Shown: positions 10,090 through 21,790 of the stretch, piece by piece
Position numbering within the stretch: position 1 is the stretch's first letter
How the letters are laid out: each line of letters starts with the position of its first letter
Assembly: GCA_950295325.1 (NCBI GenBank)
Contig: OX485805.1
Coordinates: 32,043,501-32,107,500 of the forward strand
DNA from: Polytrichum commune
Lineage: Eukaryota; Streptophyta; Polytrichopsida; Polytrichales; Polytrichaceae
Direction of reading: 5' to 3'
DNA: 64,000 bases
Notes under the pieces: generated by a model
The model's input: only the letters and a program-made list of their open reading frames with translations
Told to the model about the DNA's origin: nothing
The model's database searches: none
Program-made: the position numbers and the translations under genes

Positions 10090-10951
10090 GGGTGGCAAGG
10101 ACTTCTTAACGATGTGGCAAGGACGTTGGGATTGGGAAGAAATGTTCTTAGGAGGAGGTTGCAGGAACTGGGATGGAGGGGGGTTTATGATACACCCAGT
10201 GTGGCCACAGGAGACGTCATAGCAGCCATTCACAGCGAAGTTCCAGTTATGCGAGCTGGAGTGAACTGGGGTATCTGTAGGGTTCAGTGCAGACTTCGAT
10301 TGTCAGGACTGAGGGTCGGCAGACAGATGGTTCGGGATGCTTTGAATATAATGCACCCTGAACATATGGAGCGGTGTCAACTCGGCCGGCTGAGAAGGGG
10401 GCAGTACACCATCACGAAGCCCATGATCCTATGGCACATGGACTGTAAGACAATCTTGATTTCTGTTTTTGTCCTTTATTGTTTTACTTGCACTTGAGGT
10501 TGTTGCGAGCGTTCATTCACTGTTCATTTGTGCAGCATATGACAAGTTGGCCAAGTGGGGAATCAAAATTCACGCGGGCATAGATGGAGGGACACATTTT
10601 GTGTTGTGGGCTCGCGCTGCAATGGATAAACGACAAACTACCATATACGATGCGTATGCTGATGCCGTTCGCCGATTTGGCCGTCCCCTCCGAGTAAGGT
10701 CTGACTTTGCGGCAGAGCATAACATGGTGGAGGCGGATATGAGGAGGGGTCGGCCCAACATATTCCGGCCATTTCTACGTGGCTCCTCTGTGCACAACCA
10801 GCGGATCGAACATTTCTGGAGGCAAGTTTGGACGCATTTGATTTTTTACTATAAACATTTGTTGACACTAATGGGCCGCCATGGTTTCATAAACCTGGTT
10901 AACCCCGTTCAGAGGGCGTCCATGGAGGCTGTATTCCTCCCGGTGTCGTGA
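10090..10951 (+). CDS. Integrase-core (DDE) protein, 5' end missing
   Basis: Two exons, 10090-10444 and 10536-10951, are joined by a 91-bp GTAAGA..TGCAG intron whose splicing gives WHMDSYDKLAKWG. The N-terminal part (NDVARTLGLGRNVLRRRLQELG) looks like a helix-turn-helix. The core has Asp in HAGIDGG, Asp in VRSDFAAEH and Glu in SVHNQRIEHFW, with 34 residues between the second Asp and the Glu, close to a DD35E triad. The VHNQRIE..W signature is that of the integrase-core family common in animal and fungal genomes (rva_4 type, from memory). There is no in-frame ATG near the start; a TTATAG acceptor-like site directly precedes 10090, so a first exon probably lies upstream, beyond copy A. No stops are seen in the core. 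Confidence 0.65.
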
Positions 10952-12329
10952 TGTAAATACGTACACTATATAGATGTGTATGTATTTAATATTGCATTGT
11001 GATTCTTGGTCTTGGAGAAAAATAATAAAGAATAGAAGTAGATTATTTTTATTTATTTACTCATAGTTTATATTAGTTCATTACCTAAGGATAGAAGTGG
11101 ATAGAAGTTGCTTACCTTTATGTTTACTCATAGTTACTCTTAGTTACCTTTACCAAATGATAGAAATAGATTACATTTTTATTTACTCATAGTTTATTTT
11201 TGTCTTTTAGTTATCTTGAGTTACTTTGGACCAATGGGTGATTAGGAGCCATGTGATGAGGATAAGAGAGAACTTTGTCTCTCGCATGGATAGGGAGAGG
11301 CGGTGAAGGAAAGATGTTATGTGATTATTGTGGGAGAGAAGTTGTTGAGAGAGAGAAGTGGATTTGAAGCTCACGGTGTGAGTTGTTTTTGAGAAGAATA
11401 TGAAATAAAATACGAGGGATTTGTGATTCATGAGAGATCTCACTTGTTGTTTTGGAAGTTAGCAATCAAGATTTGTGCTTGTTTGAGTGGAGGGAAGTCT
11501 GTTGGTTCTTAAAAGAAGAGCTGAGACTTCGACCGACCATAGAAGACGGACAGATTAAAGAATTGAAGGCTTCAAGACTCGAATGTGTGGTTGCTTGTGG
11601 CACGTTGTCTTTTTCTTGTGTGTGTGATTCCAAGCCGGTTTTGGAGGCTAGTTGCATTTCATTTCTGCATCGTAATTTGTTTCCTGTGTGACAACGAAGT
11701 GGGATTAATGACCCACAAGGTTGTTTGTGACAACGAAGTGGGATTAATCACCCACAAGGTTGTTTTCTGTCGTTCCCACTGGTGAGGCGCGATTGCTGGT
11801 CACCGTGGGTTTGAAAGTTTAGGAGCCAATCTTTCGGACGTCAGCTCGTGTTCTGACGTCCCGTTTTACCCGTCCGAAGCCCGTGGTTTCTTATCACACT
11901 ACCCTTACCCTTTATCCATATAGAGCCGCAACAGGATAGGTCGACGGGAAAGAGGTTGAAGATTAGAAGAAATTGAAGACTAGAAGACCGGAAGATTCGA
12001 TTGAAGACCAGAAGATTCGACGGGTCCAATAAAATCTAGTTGCAGCCAGAAGCCCAGCGCTTTCCCAAGGCGGAACCCTCTCTACCCGACACCGGCCATC
12101 TAGCAAGACTTGGCAAACTTTGTGGCGACATGGAACGTCCACAGGGTAAGGAAAATCAACCAAAATGGGCGGGACTTGGCGGGGCATGTACCTGATTGCA
12201 TGTTCCAGTCATGGGAGCGTGAAGTAGGGTGAGTTGGTGCATTACTTGGACCTGTTTCTTGCTATTTTCATTACTATTTTGGAGGTATTCGTTGTTAATG
12301 GGGGGTTTGACCATATGAGTGTTGAATTG
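10952..12329. other. No convincing gene
   Basis: AT-rich sequence with GA-rich patches. The short open stretches (for example 11452-11691) show no recognisable domain. It contains the 39-bp direct repeat at 11687-11764 and GAAGA-rich repeats near 11960-12020. It is probably the 3' flank of the integrase gene and older repeat debris. Confidence 0.5.
11687..11764 (+). repeat. Two tandem 39-bp copies
   Basis: The unit starts TGTGACAACGAAGTGGG at 11687 and again at 11726. The copies differ by one base (ATGACCC versus ATCACCC). Confidence 0.9.
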
Positions 12330-13514
12330 GGTGTCACACCATCAGAAGGTGGGAGGCCATTAAATAATTGCAGCCATTTCTTCGCTCCAAACTCAACAGT
12401 ACAACCAACAGGTTGGTCTACGACATTGCTGACATGCATGCGTGTACATGAATTCACAGGCTTGTGTCACCACCATCCGTGGATGATGATCCTTGGAACA
12501 TGGAAGATTGGGGCCATGATGACTTGAACTTGAATAGGAGACCTTACGCACCCGACCCGCCGCAACCCACTCCCTTGTTAGCCCAGGTGCAATTCTCCAC
12601 TCATTGCGTATAGGATGTCGCCCTGGGGGATAATTGTATTGAATCATATGTGATACGTGGGTGACTTCCAGTATTTCAAGAGAACGTTGTGAGGAGTTTT
12701 GACAGTGCATGCATAGTTACGTCACTGGGACATTTGAGCCAATTCTGATATACACGGACTGCAATGGAGGTTTTACGATACATGTGGACTACTCCTCAGG
12801 CGATGTTGTGTCATCGTGTTGAATGACGTGCTTGCGCCGTCCATGTGCCTACAGGATGTTGGGGACGTTCGTGACGCTGCATACATGCTTGGCGCTGCAG
12901 GCATGCGTGGGAACTTGCAGAGAATGTACAATCTACACGTGGCCCTGACATATGAGTGTTTGCATTATGCTGATGAAGGTGCACCCGATCTGTTTTCCCA
13001 CTGTGACATGGTAATGAATCGAGAAGCATTACCAGCAGACAGACTAACAACATGCAGACTTCTACAAGTTGCTCTCCAAGGGAGGGATTCTTCCCTCAGT
13101 GGGTAATTCTACAACATACTATGCCCGATCCGGTATCCCATGTGTATCAGTTGATTAGGCATCATGTGAGCTCACACGATTAAGTGTGTAATTGTTGGTA
13201 CTAGATTATTGTCATGTTGGCCAAATGCAACACAACCCGTGGTTCAGACAAAGAAGTTGTAAGACATGTGGACTGGAGTTGGACTGTCAAATCGATTGCG
13301 AGGCTTGAAACTGCTTTTGGGACTGATTGTAATACCCCTCTTTTGTGCACATCAAGGCAATGAACGTGACGGAACATACAACAACGTAGCTCTTCTCCGA
13401 GACTGGCAACCCACACTGGAAGGCACATACTACCACTCTAATAGAAATCAACTGGAAGGCAAGGAATTAAAGAAGAGAGGGAAGCAGAGAAGGAAGAGAC
13501 GTGCAAGAACATGA
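12330..13514 (+). pseudogene. Discontinuous coding-like remnants, unidentified
   Basis: Several open segments on the plus strand read like protein but are in different frames. Examples are about 12462-12610 (acceptor TTCACAG, then SPPSVDDDPWNMEDWG and a proline-rich tail), 12720-12825 (TDCNGGFTIHVDYSSGD) and 12816-13106 (96 codons with YADEGAPDLFSHCDMVMN). They may be exons of one gene or a frameshifted pseudogene. I do not recognise the family and propose no function. Confidence 0.25.
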
Positions 13515-14388
13515 GGAATACAATGATCGCAAGAGTTCACGATAGCGACTCTTGATTGGCGAGGTGGCCCAATTGATACAGGAGGGGCCATTCCACCGTG
13601 GCATTTTGTTGTTATGGTTGTTCCTCGTAGAACAATGTCACTTTATAGATAGTTGAAGGGGCCATAGACAGTAAGGCTGAATATACATATTTCATGAACG
13701 GGCTATAAGCAAGTATAGCATGTAGCAACTGAATCTTGAGAGAGAGAGGACCATTGACGCTCAGTCATAGTTGGACTCAAGGCCTGAAAACGTGAGCACG
13801 TACCCTCTCGACAAGAGAGTGGTTGGATACTTGGGCTAAAGGATGTTGGACCTTACGATGTTTATTCTTCTGAGAGTCAAATCTGGCCATTTTTTATAAC
13901 TTCATCACGTAATTGACTTGAGAGTGTATGTGTATTTTCAAATTGTTGCTCTGTGAAATTAAAGTATATCGTTTCGGGAAGCTATTCTAAGTGTTGTTTT
14001 ACTCTGAATGTATGTTTTGGATCTTAAATACCAGTGCGTTGGTAAGGTATGATTTCTGGTGGCTGTGAATTGTTCAAAGATATGCAGAAGAGATGGAAGA
14101 AGAAGGGTGGGTGCGTAATGTGTGCATGTTGTTGAACTTAAGTTGTCATTCCTGAATCCTGAGAAAGGGTGAGAGATTTTTTGGCGATTATGCGTAAAGT
14201 TCCTTCGGGAATTGCTGATACTCTGATGGAGTTGTGTGTTGTGATAATAAAATTGTCTACGATGAATTGGTGGCCATCGCCTGCGAATGGGCACAGTGAG
14301 CCGCGTCCTTAATCCCATATCTTTCGGATGAGGGCAGAGGGGCAAGTTTATAAGGTAAGACTCGCACCCCTCCTTGTGTGTGAAGTTG

Positions 14389-14880
14389 GACTATGGCTGG
14401 ACAATGAGACTATGGCCCTGCCAATGAGACCCAAGACAATAGATCTTGTGACTGATTTTCAAACTATGGCCGATCCATGTTGGACTATGGTCTCTCTGTT
14501 CTAGACTATGGTCGGGGGAAATTGTCACTGTTACCAGACTATGGTCGAATACACATACTGGACTATGGCCGTGGGAAATTGTTACCAGACTATGGTCGAA
14601 TACATACTGGACTATGGCCGGGGGAAATTGTTACCAGACTATGGTCGAATACATACTGGACTATGGCCGGGGGAAATTGTCACTGTTACCAGACTATGGT
14701 CGAATATATACTGGACTATGGTCGGGGGAAATTGTCACTGTTACCAGACTATGGTCGAATACATAGTGCACTATGGCCGGGTGAAAATGTCACTGATACT
14801 CCTCAGACTATGGCCCTTCTCACTGATCCTCCTCAGACTATGGCCGATACACACTGGACTGTAGTCTCCGCAATTTAGTA
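14389..14880 (+). repeat. GACTATGG minisatellite
   Basis: The octamer GACTATGG recurs about 17 times. In the core, GACTATGGTCGAAT starts at 14537, 14588, 14637, 14692 and 14747 (periods 51, 49, 55, 55). It alternates with GGACTATGGCCGGGGGAAATTG half-units, so each ~50-bp unit contains two related octamers. Outer copies are degenerate. Long open frames across it are a by-product of the repeat. Confidence 0.85.
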
Positions 14881-15930
14881 GACTATGGCCAACTTGGGTT
14901 CGCGTTGCTTGTCACTAGACTTTTGTTGACTTTCGAACACATCATCACACGCAATATGGGTATAGAAATTCGAAACATATAAAAGAAGAATTGTTCACAA
15001 GGAAGTCCATTTGGTGTACCCTAGCTGTCTGGCAATTACCACATTCGGAGAGTTCTTGAGATATATTGTTGGGAAAGAAACTTGGTAGAACATGGCCTTC
15101 CAATGAACTGTAAAGATTTTAATGATGTACATGACCACAAAAGCCAACACAAGACTGCCAACTGTAAAACCCAAGAATTGAAGCCCATTAGGGAGTAGAG
15201 ATGTTGGTTTATGTATGGGTTATGGAGGACATTGCACTCTTTCTGCAATGTACAGACCAACACTGTGTCAAGCTATGAGTGAATAGAGCAAAGCTCATAT
15301 TTCTTCTCTAGTAATGTGAAGCCCATGGCAGACGCTGCACAATACTTGATATATTTTCAAGAGGTTTTCTGCTATCGCAATTGACATGATATTCATCCAG
15401 GGGCATGGAATCAATCCCCAGACACCATCTCAGTCACATTTAATGCTCGAGCAGGGTTCATCTTCACTGGGCACTAGTAACCAAACAACCACTAAACCAT
15501 CAAATACAGAACAGAATCCACTCAAGTTTGAGTCAAGCAAGTCTGTGTACAAAATAAAATCAAGAGGCAACACATGGGCCCCTTCAAATTAGTTCATGAA
15601 CTGCGGCTAGACACATATTCGGGTTTCGATATCCAAGACTTGCTGAGAGCAATTGTTTTCACAAGTGGATGGTGCGTTGCAAATGATATGTTGTAACACC
15701 CAATGAAGTTTATGTAGCACATGAAATGTTGTTAGAGTTCTAGAGATTTGGCAGTGTTCATTCGAAAGTCTTTGGTTCCGTGGAAGTTCGTTCGATGCAA
15801 GTTATCAAATGTTGTTCAGATTGTAAAAACATCAGCCTTCCATTAAATGCAACCATCGGCGGGAACAATCAAGATCTGGCGGGTTCTCGCGGCTGCGTTG
15901 GGCGCGATGGCAGGGACTAGAGAAATATTC

Positions 15931-16007
15931 TTCGGGCAGGCTTAGCTGCCCAAGTACTACCAATAGAGATTTATTTCGGGCAGGCTTAGCTGCCCAAGTA
16001 CTACCAA
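15931..16007 (+). repeat. Duplicated 33-bp unit containing a hairpin
   Basis: TTCGGGCAGGCTTAGCTGCC with its following bases occurs at 15931 and, without a mismatch that I can see, at 15975. Each unit contains the inverted repeat GGGCAG/CTGCCC around a 6-base loop. Confidence 0.85.
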
Positions 16008-16060
16008 GCGCTACCGGTGCATCCGGTAGCCACCCGTCAACAAGTACGGTTTGACTCGCC

Positions 16061-16160
16061 AACCGCCCGCGCCATGTAGCAACCGCGAGCGCAATCATGC
16101 AACCGCGAGCGCCATCCTGCAACCGCCGGCGCCATCCTGCCACCGCGACCGCGAGGCTGC
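16061..16160 (+). repeat. Five 20-bp GC-rich tandem units
   Basis: Units of the form AACCGCGAGCGCCATCCTGC begin at 16061, 16081, 16101, 16121 and 16141 with an exact 20-bp period and a few substitutions. It is a GC-rich island in an AT-rich neighbourhood. Confidence 0.85.
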
Positions 16161-16856
16161 GTCAGCGATAGCGATCAAGCCAGGGCGCTAATGGGCTCAC
16201 TGCGCGGCTGCGAAGGCGAGGCTACCGTGCATATTGTATTCCATAGAATGGACATCACACGTCATTATATTACATTGATGTTTTTAGTTTTTTCCTTTTT
16301 CTTTTCATTCCTTTCATGTTATCACATACTTGTAAATACTACTATGATATGTGCAATTAGGTTACCTTTACAAATAGGTTGCCTCTTTACCCATGCAATA
16401 TCTTGGGTGAATATAAAATTACAAAAATTATTGTTCATTTATCCTTGTAGCAATCACAAGTAAAAAAATTCATGTATTTTGTTAGTGTGATAATAAATAT
16501 TCAAAATAGTGTGGAATACCGATAAATTAGTGTGGGGCAACCTAATTGCCCATATCAATATAGCTTGGACCACATGCCATCCTAGATTGGTACTCATGGT
16601 CCTCAAGGTTCCCCACCTTTCCATAACGGTGGGCAACAGCCTAACCATGTTGTCTATGAGATTGCAAGTCTTTCAGGTATAAATAGGTAATTATGTAACT
16701 CTAAATGGTAATTAGTTTTGGAGTTTTGAATTTTGAGTTTTGCATCATATTCCATTTCGGATTCTGATCCTGCTTCTTCAATTTGAACTCAATTTTCCAC
16801 CATTGTCTACTTCGATTGTGCTAACTTACTTCTCTTCAATTTAATCTCAGTATCTT

Positions 16857-16885
16857 CTCCTTCTTCTTCTTCTTCTTCTTCAATT
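16857..16885 (+). repeat. CTT/TTC trinucleotide microsatellite
   Basis: About eight consecutive TTC units lie in the pyrimidine-rich region before the dioxygenase gene. A CT-rich leader of this kind is common in plant 5' flanks. Confidence 0.8.
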
Positions 16886-17252
16886 TGCTTGATCTCGTTT
16901 GGGAGTTCAGATTCTTGTTTGTCTTCTCAAAGCAACATATTCTTCTTCTCTAATTTTTACTTCATCTTGTGGGTTGAACGGATTCTCTGTTCTTTCACAA
17001 TGATTTCCTTTGCACATATATGTTGATTTGGGGTCTTTTTCTTCAATCTGCTTGATCTCGTGTATGGGTTCAGAGCCTTGTTTGTCTTCTTCTGAAAGCA
17101 TTAGATTCTTCTCCAGTTTTGCTTCATTAGACGGATTGAACGGATTCTTGCTCTTCCACAATAATTTCCGTTGCACATCTGTGTTGAAGTGGTTGCTTTG
17201 TGCATACGAATGTTGATGATATGAGTAGGGGAGTGTTGCGTAGGATGCCAAG

Positions 17253-20023
17253 ATGACGACCCCATTGGCGGCGAGCATCATCCAAAATTCTGGACTACTG
17301 CGGTCTCACACCCTCTCAGACTATGTGAACAACATTAGCCATGACCAGCCTAATATTTCCGCAACAACTACTACTACTCTGGAGCTACCTCTCATCGACC
17401 TGCACAGTCCCCTAGCGCACAAGAGCCTGGCTGCCGCGTGCCGCGACTGGGGCTTCTTCCAACTCCAAAATCACGGTTTGCCGCGGCAGGTGTTGGATGG
17501 GCTGCGATCGCACGCCCACTCGTTCTTCGAGCTCCCCCTAGCGCAAAAAGAGAAGGCAGCCTGTTGCAACGCTACCAATTTCTTTGGCTATGGTGTGGTG
17601 AAAGCCAGGACTTACTTCCCCAACGCTTGGATGGAAGCTTTCGATATGGAGTGGACACCGGATCGCCGTGTCAGACAGCATGTGGAGAGGATAGGCCTCC
17701 GAGGTGATGAATTGAAGAGCTTCTGGTGAGAATGTGGGAATCTTCATCCTCTTCAATCTTACAATGTCAGAGTGTTGCATTTGGTCATCTTGTCATTTGG
17801 CAGCTTTCAATGGAGGACAGTAACACATGAGAAACCTTATTTGGTTGAATATACAAGTAGGACATTACAGGGGAGAAGACGATCACATTCAAGGGGTAAT
17901 GTATTTCTGAAGTTTGCCAGCTTCTGGTGAGCATGTGGGGCTTTTCCTTTCCATTCATCCTTTTCAATCTTAGAATTTCAGAGTGTCATGTCATTTGAGT
18001 CATCTTGTGATGATGTGCCAACTTTCAATTGAGGACAGTAAAACATGAAAAGCCTTACCTGGCATCAGGCTGAATGTACAAGTAGGACACTATAGGAGAG
18101 AAGTTGATCATATTTGAGGGGTGATGTAGTTCTGAAGATTGCCAGCTTCTGGTGATCTTGTGGGGGATCTCCTCTCACCTTCCACATTGACACGATTTTG
18201 GGAATTCAGGGTGTTGCATTTAGGCCATCTTGTGATGTGCTAGCTTTCAATGGAGGACAATAACACATGAAAAGCCTTATTTGGCTGATATGTAGCAGAT
18301 TCTTTATTCTAAAATAGGCTTGAGGGCTTGAGTAACTTTTTAAATAACCTGCCCGAATCATCAGGTTGAATGTTCCGTAGGACATTATAGGGGAGAAGCT
18401 GAGCACATTCAGGGGGTTTTGAAGTTTGACAGCTTTTGGTTAGCTTGTGTGGATCTTCTCTCACCTTCTTCCACATTGACATGATTTTGGGATCTGAGAG
18501 TGTTGCATTTAGGTCATTGAGGGACTCTAATTGAAGATAACAGTTAAAATTGAGATGATTGTGCTATTGAAGGCACTCAAATTGTTCCTTGGAAGGACAC
18601 TTCTTGTTGTGAATACCAGGAATAGGTACCCACCTTTATTTTGCTATTTCCTACCCCATGCTGAATACGCAAGTAGCAAATGCATGTTAGGGCAGTAGTA
18701 CATTTTCTGACACAGTTATACAAGATGAAAGTGTTCCTACCATGAGGTAATATTGCATGTGAGAGCCTTCGTATTAGATTCAAGTTCGATGAGAATATGT
18801 TGGTGGGGAATTTTCTTTGTGAATATCAATATGCACAATTTGTTAGGCTGCTCTTCGTTTGATACCTCGCCCCGAACTTACAAGTAGGAAAAGGAAAAAT
18901 AACATAGGGGAACATAATGGTTTATGTTTTGTAGTCTTGTTGTGTGGGCAGTGGTGTTGTTGAGGATTATGCCACAGGGGCAGAGAAGCTAGCAGTGCAG
19001 CTCACAGAATTGGTGGCAGAAGGGCTTGGCATCAAATCCACCACATTCTCGCAATACTTTGAGGAATCCAGCACCTCCACTGTGCGGATGAACTATTACC
19101 CGCCCTGCCCCCAGCCTTCTAAAACATTAGGTATCTTGCCCCACTCCGATTTCAACATCTTCACCATCCTGCTGCAAGACACAGTCCCTGACTTGCAGGT
19201 GCTCAAGGACAATGAGTGGATCACTGTGCAGCCAAGCCAGGATGCATTGGTTGTCAATGTCGGGGATGCCTTTCAGGTGGGTGTCAGCTTTGCCCTGCCC
19301 TTATTTTGCCCAACCTTCATGAAACTTGGAGCTCATACATACATATATAGATGTATATTTATGAGAAAGGCTCTCCACCCAACCTTAATGAAGGAAGTTA
19401 CCTAACTTGATGATCTTCCTCTCACCCCAGCCCCTTATATTCATATGTAGGTTACACTTGTAGTCTCTTGACACTTCGTGTCAAGATACTAGAACACCGA
19501 TCACTTGGTTGTTTATGTAGTTATCTAGACTGTTTAAGGTCTTTTGAGGCCTTTTGGTTTGAACTACCTTAGACTCTAGGACCCTGATGAGGACGGTGCT
19601 AAGAAATCTCTAATTCACATGCCACTGCTAAGCACTTGGAAGTTCCACCTTAAATGGTTGCGGAACTGAAACTCTGAAATTCCAAGCATTGCTGAATTGC
19701 ATCTATTATGTCCCCTTTGCATAATCTCCTCACTTCTTTGATTCATTGTGTCCATGACGTGTTTGTGGGCGTAGGCATGGAGTAACACAAGGGTGAAAAA
19801 CGTGATGCACAGGGCCCTTGTGAACCCTAATGTCCCTAGGCTGTCGGTTGTGTACTTCTTCGGACCCCATCCTGAGACACTGATAGTACCTCCACCTGAG
19901 CTCGTTGACAGTGAGTATCCTATCAAATATCGCACCTTCGTCTACAGGGAAATGGTGGAGCAGGTTTTCAAAGTCAAAGGGAAGCCAATTTTCGAGAGCC
20001 CCCTTCAAAGTTTCCTCCGTTGA
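17253..20023 (+). CDS. 2-oxoglutarate/Fe(II) dioxygenase, gibberellin-oxidase-like (DOXC), three exons
   Basis: Exons 17253-17725, 18952-19276 and 19775-20023 join to an uninterrupted 348-residue protein, normal for this family. The introns (1226 and 498 bp) begin GTGAG and GTGGGT and end GCAG and GTAG. Residues about 46-140 are the DIOX_N domain (PLIDLHSP, CRDWGFFQLQNHG). The jelly-roll core has Fe ligands His222, Asp224 (HSD) and His278, and the 2-oxoglutarate pair Arg288/Ser290 (RLS). NYYPPCPQP and GDAFQAWSN fit gibberellin oxidases, and the wording around GDxFQAWSN most resembles C20-type GA 2-oxidases. Substrate cannot be fixed from sequence; GA 20-oxidase-like or another DOXC activity is possible. 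The enzyme should be soluble and cytosolic. Nothing is visibly broken. Confidence 0.88.
17718..18520 (+). repeat. Four tandem intronic repeats that copy the exon 1 splice-donor region
   Basis: The genuine exon 1 end AGCTTCTGGTGAG (17718) is repeated at 17919 (identical), 18144 (AGCTTCTGGTGAT) and 18431 (AGCTTTTGGTTAG). Each is followed by the same order of motifs: CAGAGTGTTGCATTT, GTCATCTTGTGAT, CTTTCAATGGAGGAC, CATGAAAAGCC and GTAGGACATTATAGGGGAG. Spacings are 201, 225 and 287 bp. Intron 1 thus grew by tandem duplication of a unit that begins at the donor site. Confidence 0.8.
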
Positions 20024-21790
20024 CCTTTAACAGGTTCATCCTCAAGGATACCTAATCCTCTGACAGAAGAAACAGATCCCTCAACATGTAGCCTGGCAAG
20101 ACTCATACCTGATCCAGAAAGCGTATGGCAGTCTGGAACATCCTCTGTGTAAGCACTGCTACCTTCTCTGCATAACCCTAATGTCTCAATGTGGGCTTTC
20201 CTGAAGGATCTGCCACTCAAGATGCGTCTAATAACCAGGACAGCAAAGGGATCCTCTTGCCAACCCTAATGTCCTAATGGGTGGTGAGAATGTAGTTAAA
20301 TAAAAAATGTATTATATTTCAACTTGTTGATGTAATGTGCTAACCTACCCTGCTGGATGGCAGAATTTTTTGTTTTGTTGGCAAGTGGGCCTCAAATCAG
20401 GCCCAACTTACCCTAAACCACTCTTGCTTTCATTTAGAACATGGGCGTACATTTAAGAGTGCCTTGTGTTTGTAGCAGTTGTTGTTTGAGAGTCCATGTC
20501 TTAAAGTATGACAAAAAAGCCATACACATGCCTGAATTGAAATGATCAATACAAATGCTGAGAAAAGTGTTGTGTTCACAGAAACTTCCTTGATAACTAC
20601 TGAACATGTTGAGTTCAAAGAAACAAGTAGCTAGTTGCAAGAGTGCTTTGTCCTAGTATTATCTTGCGTACAAACGGGAATATGTTAAGCTTGCTAAAAT
20701 TCGTAAGTTAGGTGACAATTGCATGCAATCGTGAGTTCCCATGTACCTAGTATATGTATCGTTTAAGGTAATAAGATAGCTTTTGCTTTTACTCTATTTG
20801 AGTGAACTATTCTTAACTCCTTGAGGATAGAAGCTACACTTTTGGCTCATTTCAAATACCATCACTAAGTCTTTTCCTCACAGGGCATAGCCAATAAAAC
20901 CACTTCATGTTGTATGGTTTGTTTTTGGTTTTGTTATTTATACATATTATTGGCTCTACCTTTAAGGAAAGAGACCTAAGGGACCTAAGGGTGGTCCGTG
21001 AAATGAATTGAAGTTTGATAGCCAATTTGAAGTGGCCACATATGTGTTGTGAGTTTGTGGTGTTAGTAAGTCAAGTGGAGTCAAGTGGAGTCCAATTACA
21101 ACTTAAGTGAGTGTTGATATAAAGTGGTCTCTTAAATGAGCCAAAGTTTGGCCTTGGTTGGACATCCTACTGGAATTAGCCATGTGTGCAAGTTAAATAG
21201 GGTAGAGTACTCTTGCAACTAGCTGCTCGTTTTATCTGTCATTTGATGCAAATGAGAATTGTATGTTGTTTTCTTGAATAGTGTGGTTAGTTCATGGGTG
21301 TTTTTTTTTGACCAGCCACCCTAAAGTACATGATCAATGTCTTGTCATGCATATTTTCAAACACTTAGTCTTATGCTTTCCAGACAAAAATGTTCCCAAA
21401 GTGATTGGTGTTAACTTATGAAGACCACTGAACATGTTGTGTTTTCAATAAGTAAGAATGGAATTTTGTGAATCCCTTTTCCAGTTGGGAGAATAAATGC
21501 TTCTCAATGTGATCTAATAGGACGCGTGAGAAACCTCAAGAAATGCATATTCATCTCTATGCTTGTTGAATCTCTATCCACACATATTTACTTAGAACAC
21601 CACATTTTTGGTCTGATTTAGTGTTGGGAACATCATATATGTTCAACCATCATAAATCGCTTTCACGCAAATTGGCACGCAATCTTTGGGTGATAACCAT
21701 AAGACTAGACAGGGACACACAAAGAATAATGGAGAATAATGAAGGCTACTCTACTTAGCGTATGTAAGCATACGATCAGCTCGGATCAAC
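20024..21790. other. Intergenic, no gene seen
   Basis: AT-rich sequence between two convergently transcribed genes, the dioxygenase (plus) and the RING gene (minus). It holds only short open stretches without recognisable domains. Both 3' UTRs must lie here. The block near 21700-21770 (AGACTAGACAGGGACACA) is loosely repeated at about 23360-23420. Confidence 0.5.

Larger units (their letters stand above)
13515..17252. other. Intergenic region with repeats, no supported gene
   Basis: It holds the GACTATGG minisatellite (14389-14880), a duplicated hairpin (15931-16007), a 20-bp GC-rich tandem (16061-16160) and a CTT run near 16860. One minus-strand stretch at about 15010-15190 reads as a hydrophobic, membrane-segment-like peptide (GSLVLAFVVMYIIKI), but stops surround it. 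The last few hundred bases should include the promoter and 5' UTR of the dioxygenase gene; no clear TATA box stands out. Confidence 0.5.

Noticed and set aside
14477-14878. 133-codon open frame across the GACTATGG minisatellite
   Set aside because: It exists because the repeat lacks stops in that frame; two frames are open at once and the peptide is a pure repeat.
15036-15263. Minus-strand hydrophobic open frame as a membrane protein gene
   Set aside because: The hydrophobic reading and the longest open frame are in different frames, with stops on both sides and no homology I recognise.
16857-16885. Regular short repeats considered as CRISPR or regulatory array
   Set aside because: A simple trinucleotide microsatellite; nothing in the window has the spacer-repeat structure of CRISPR, and the sequence is eukaryotic.
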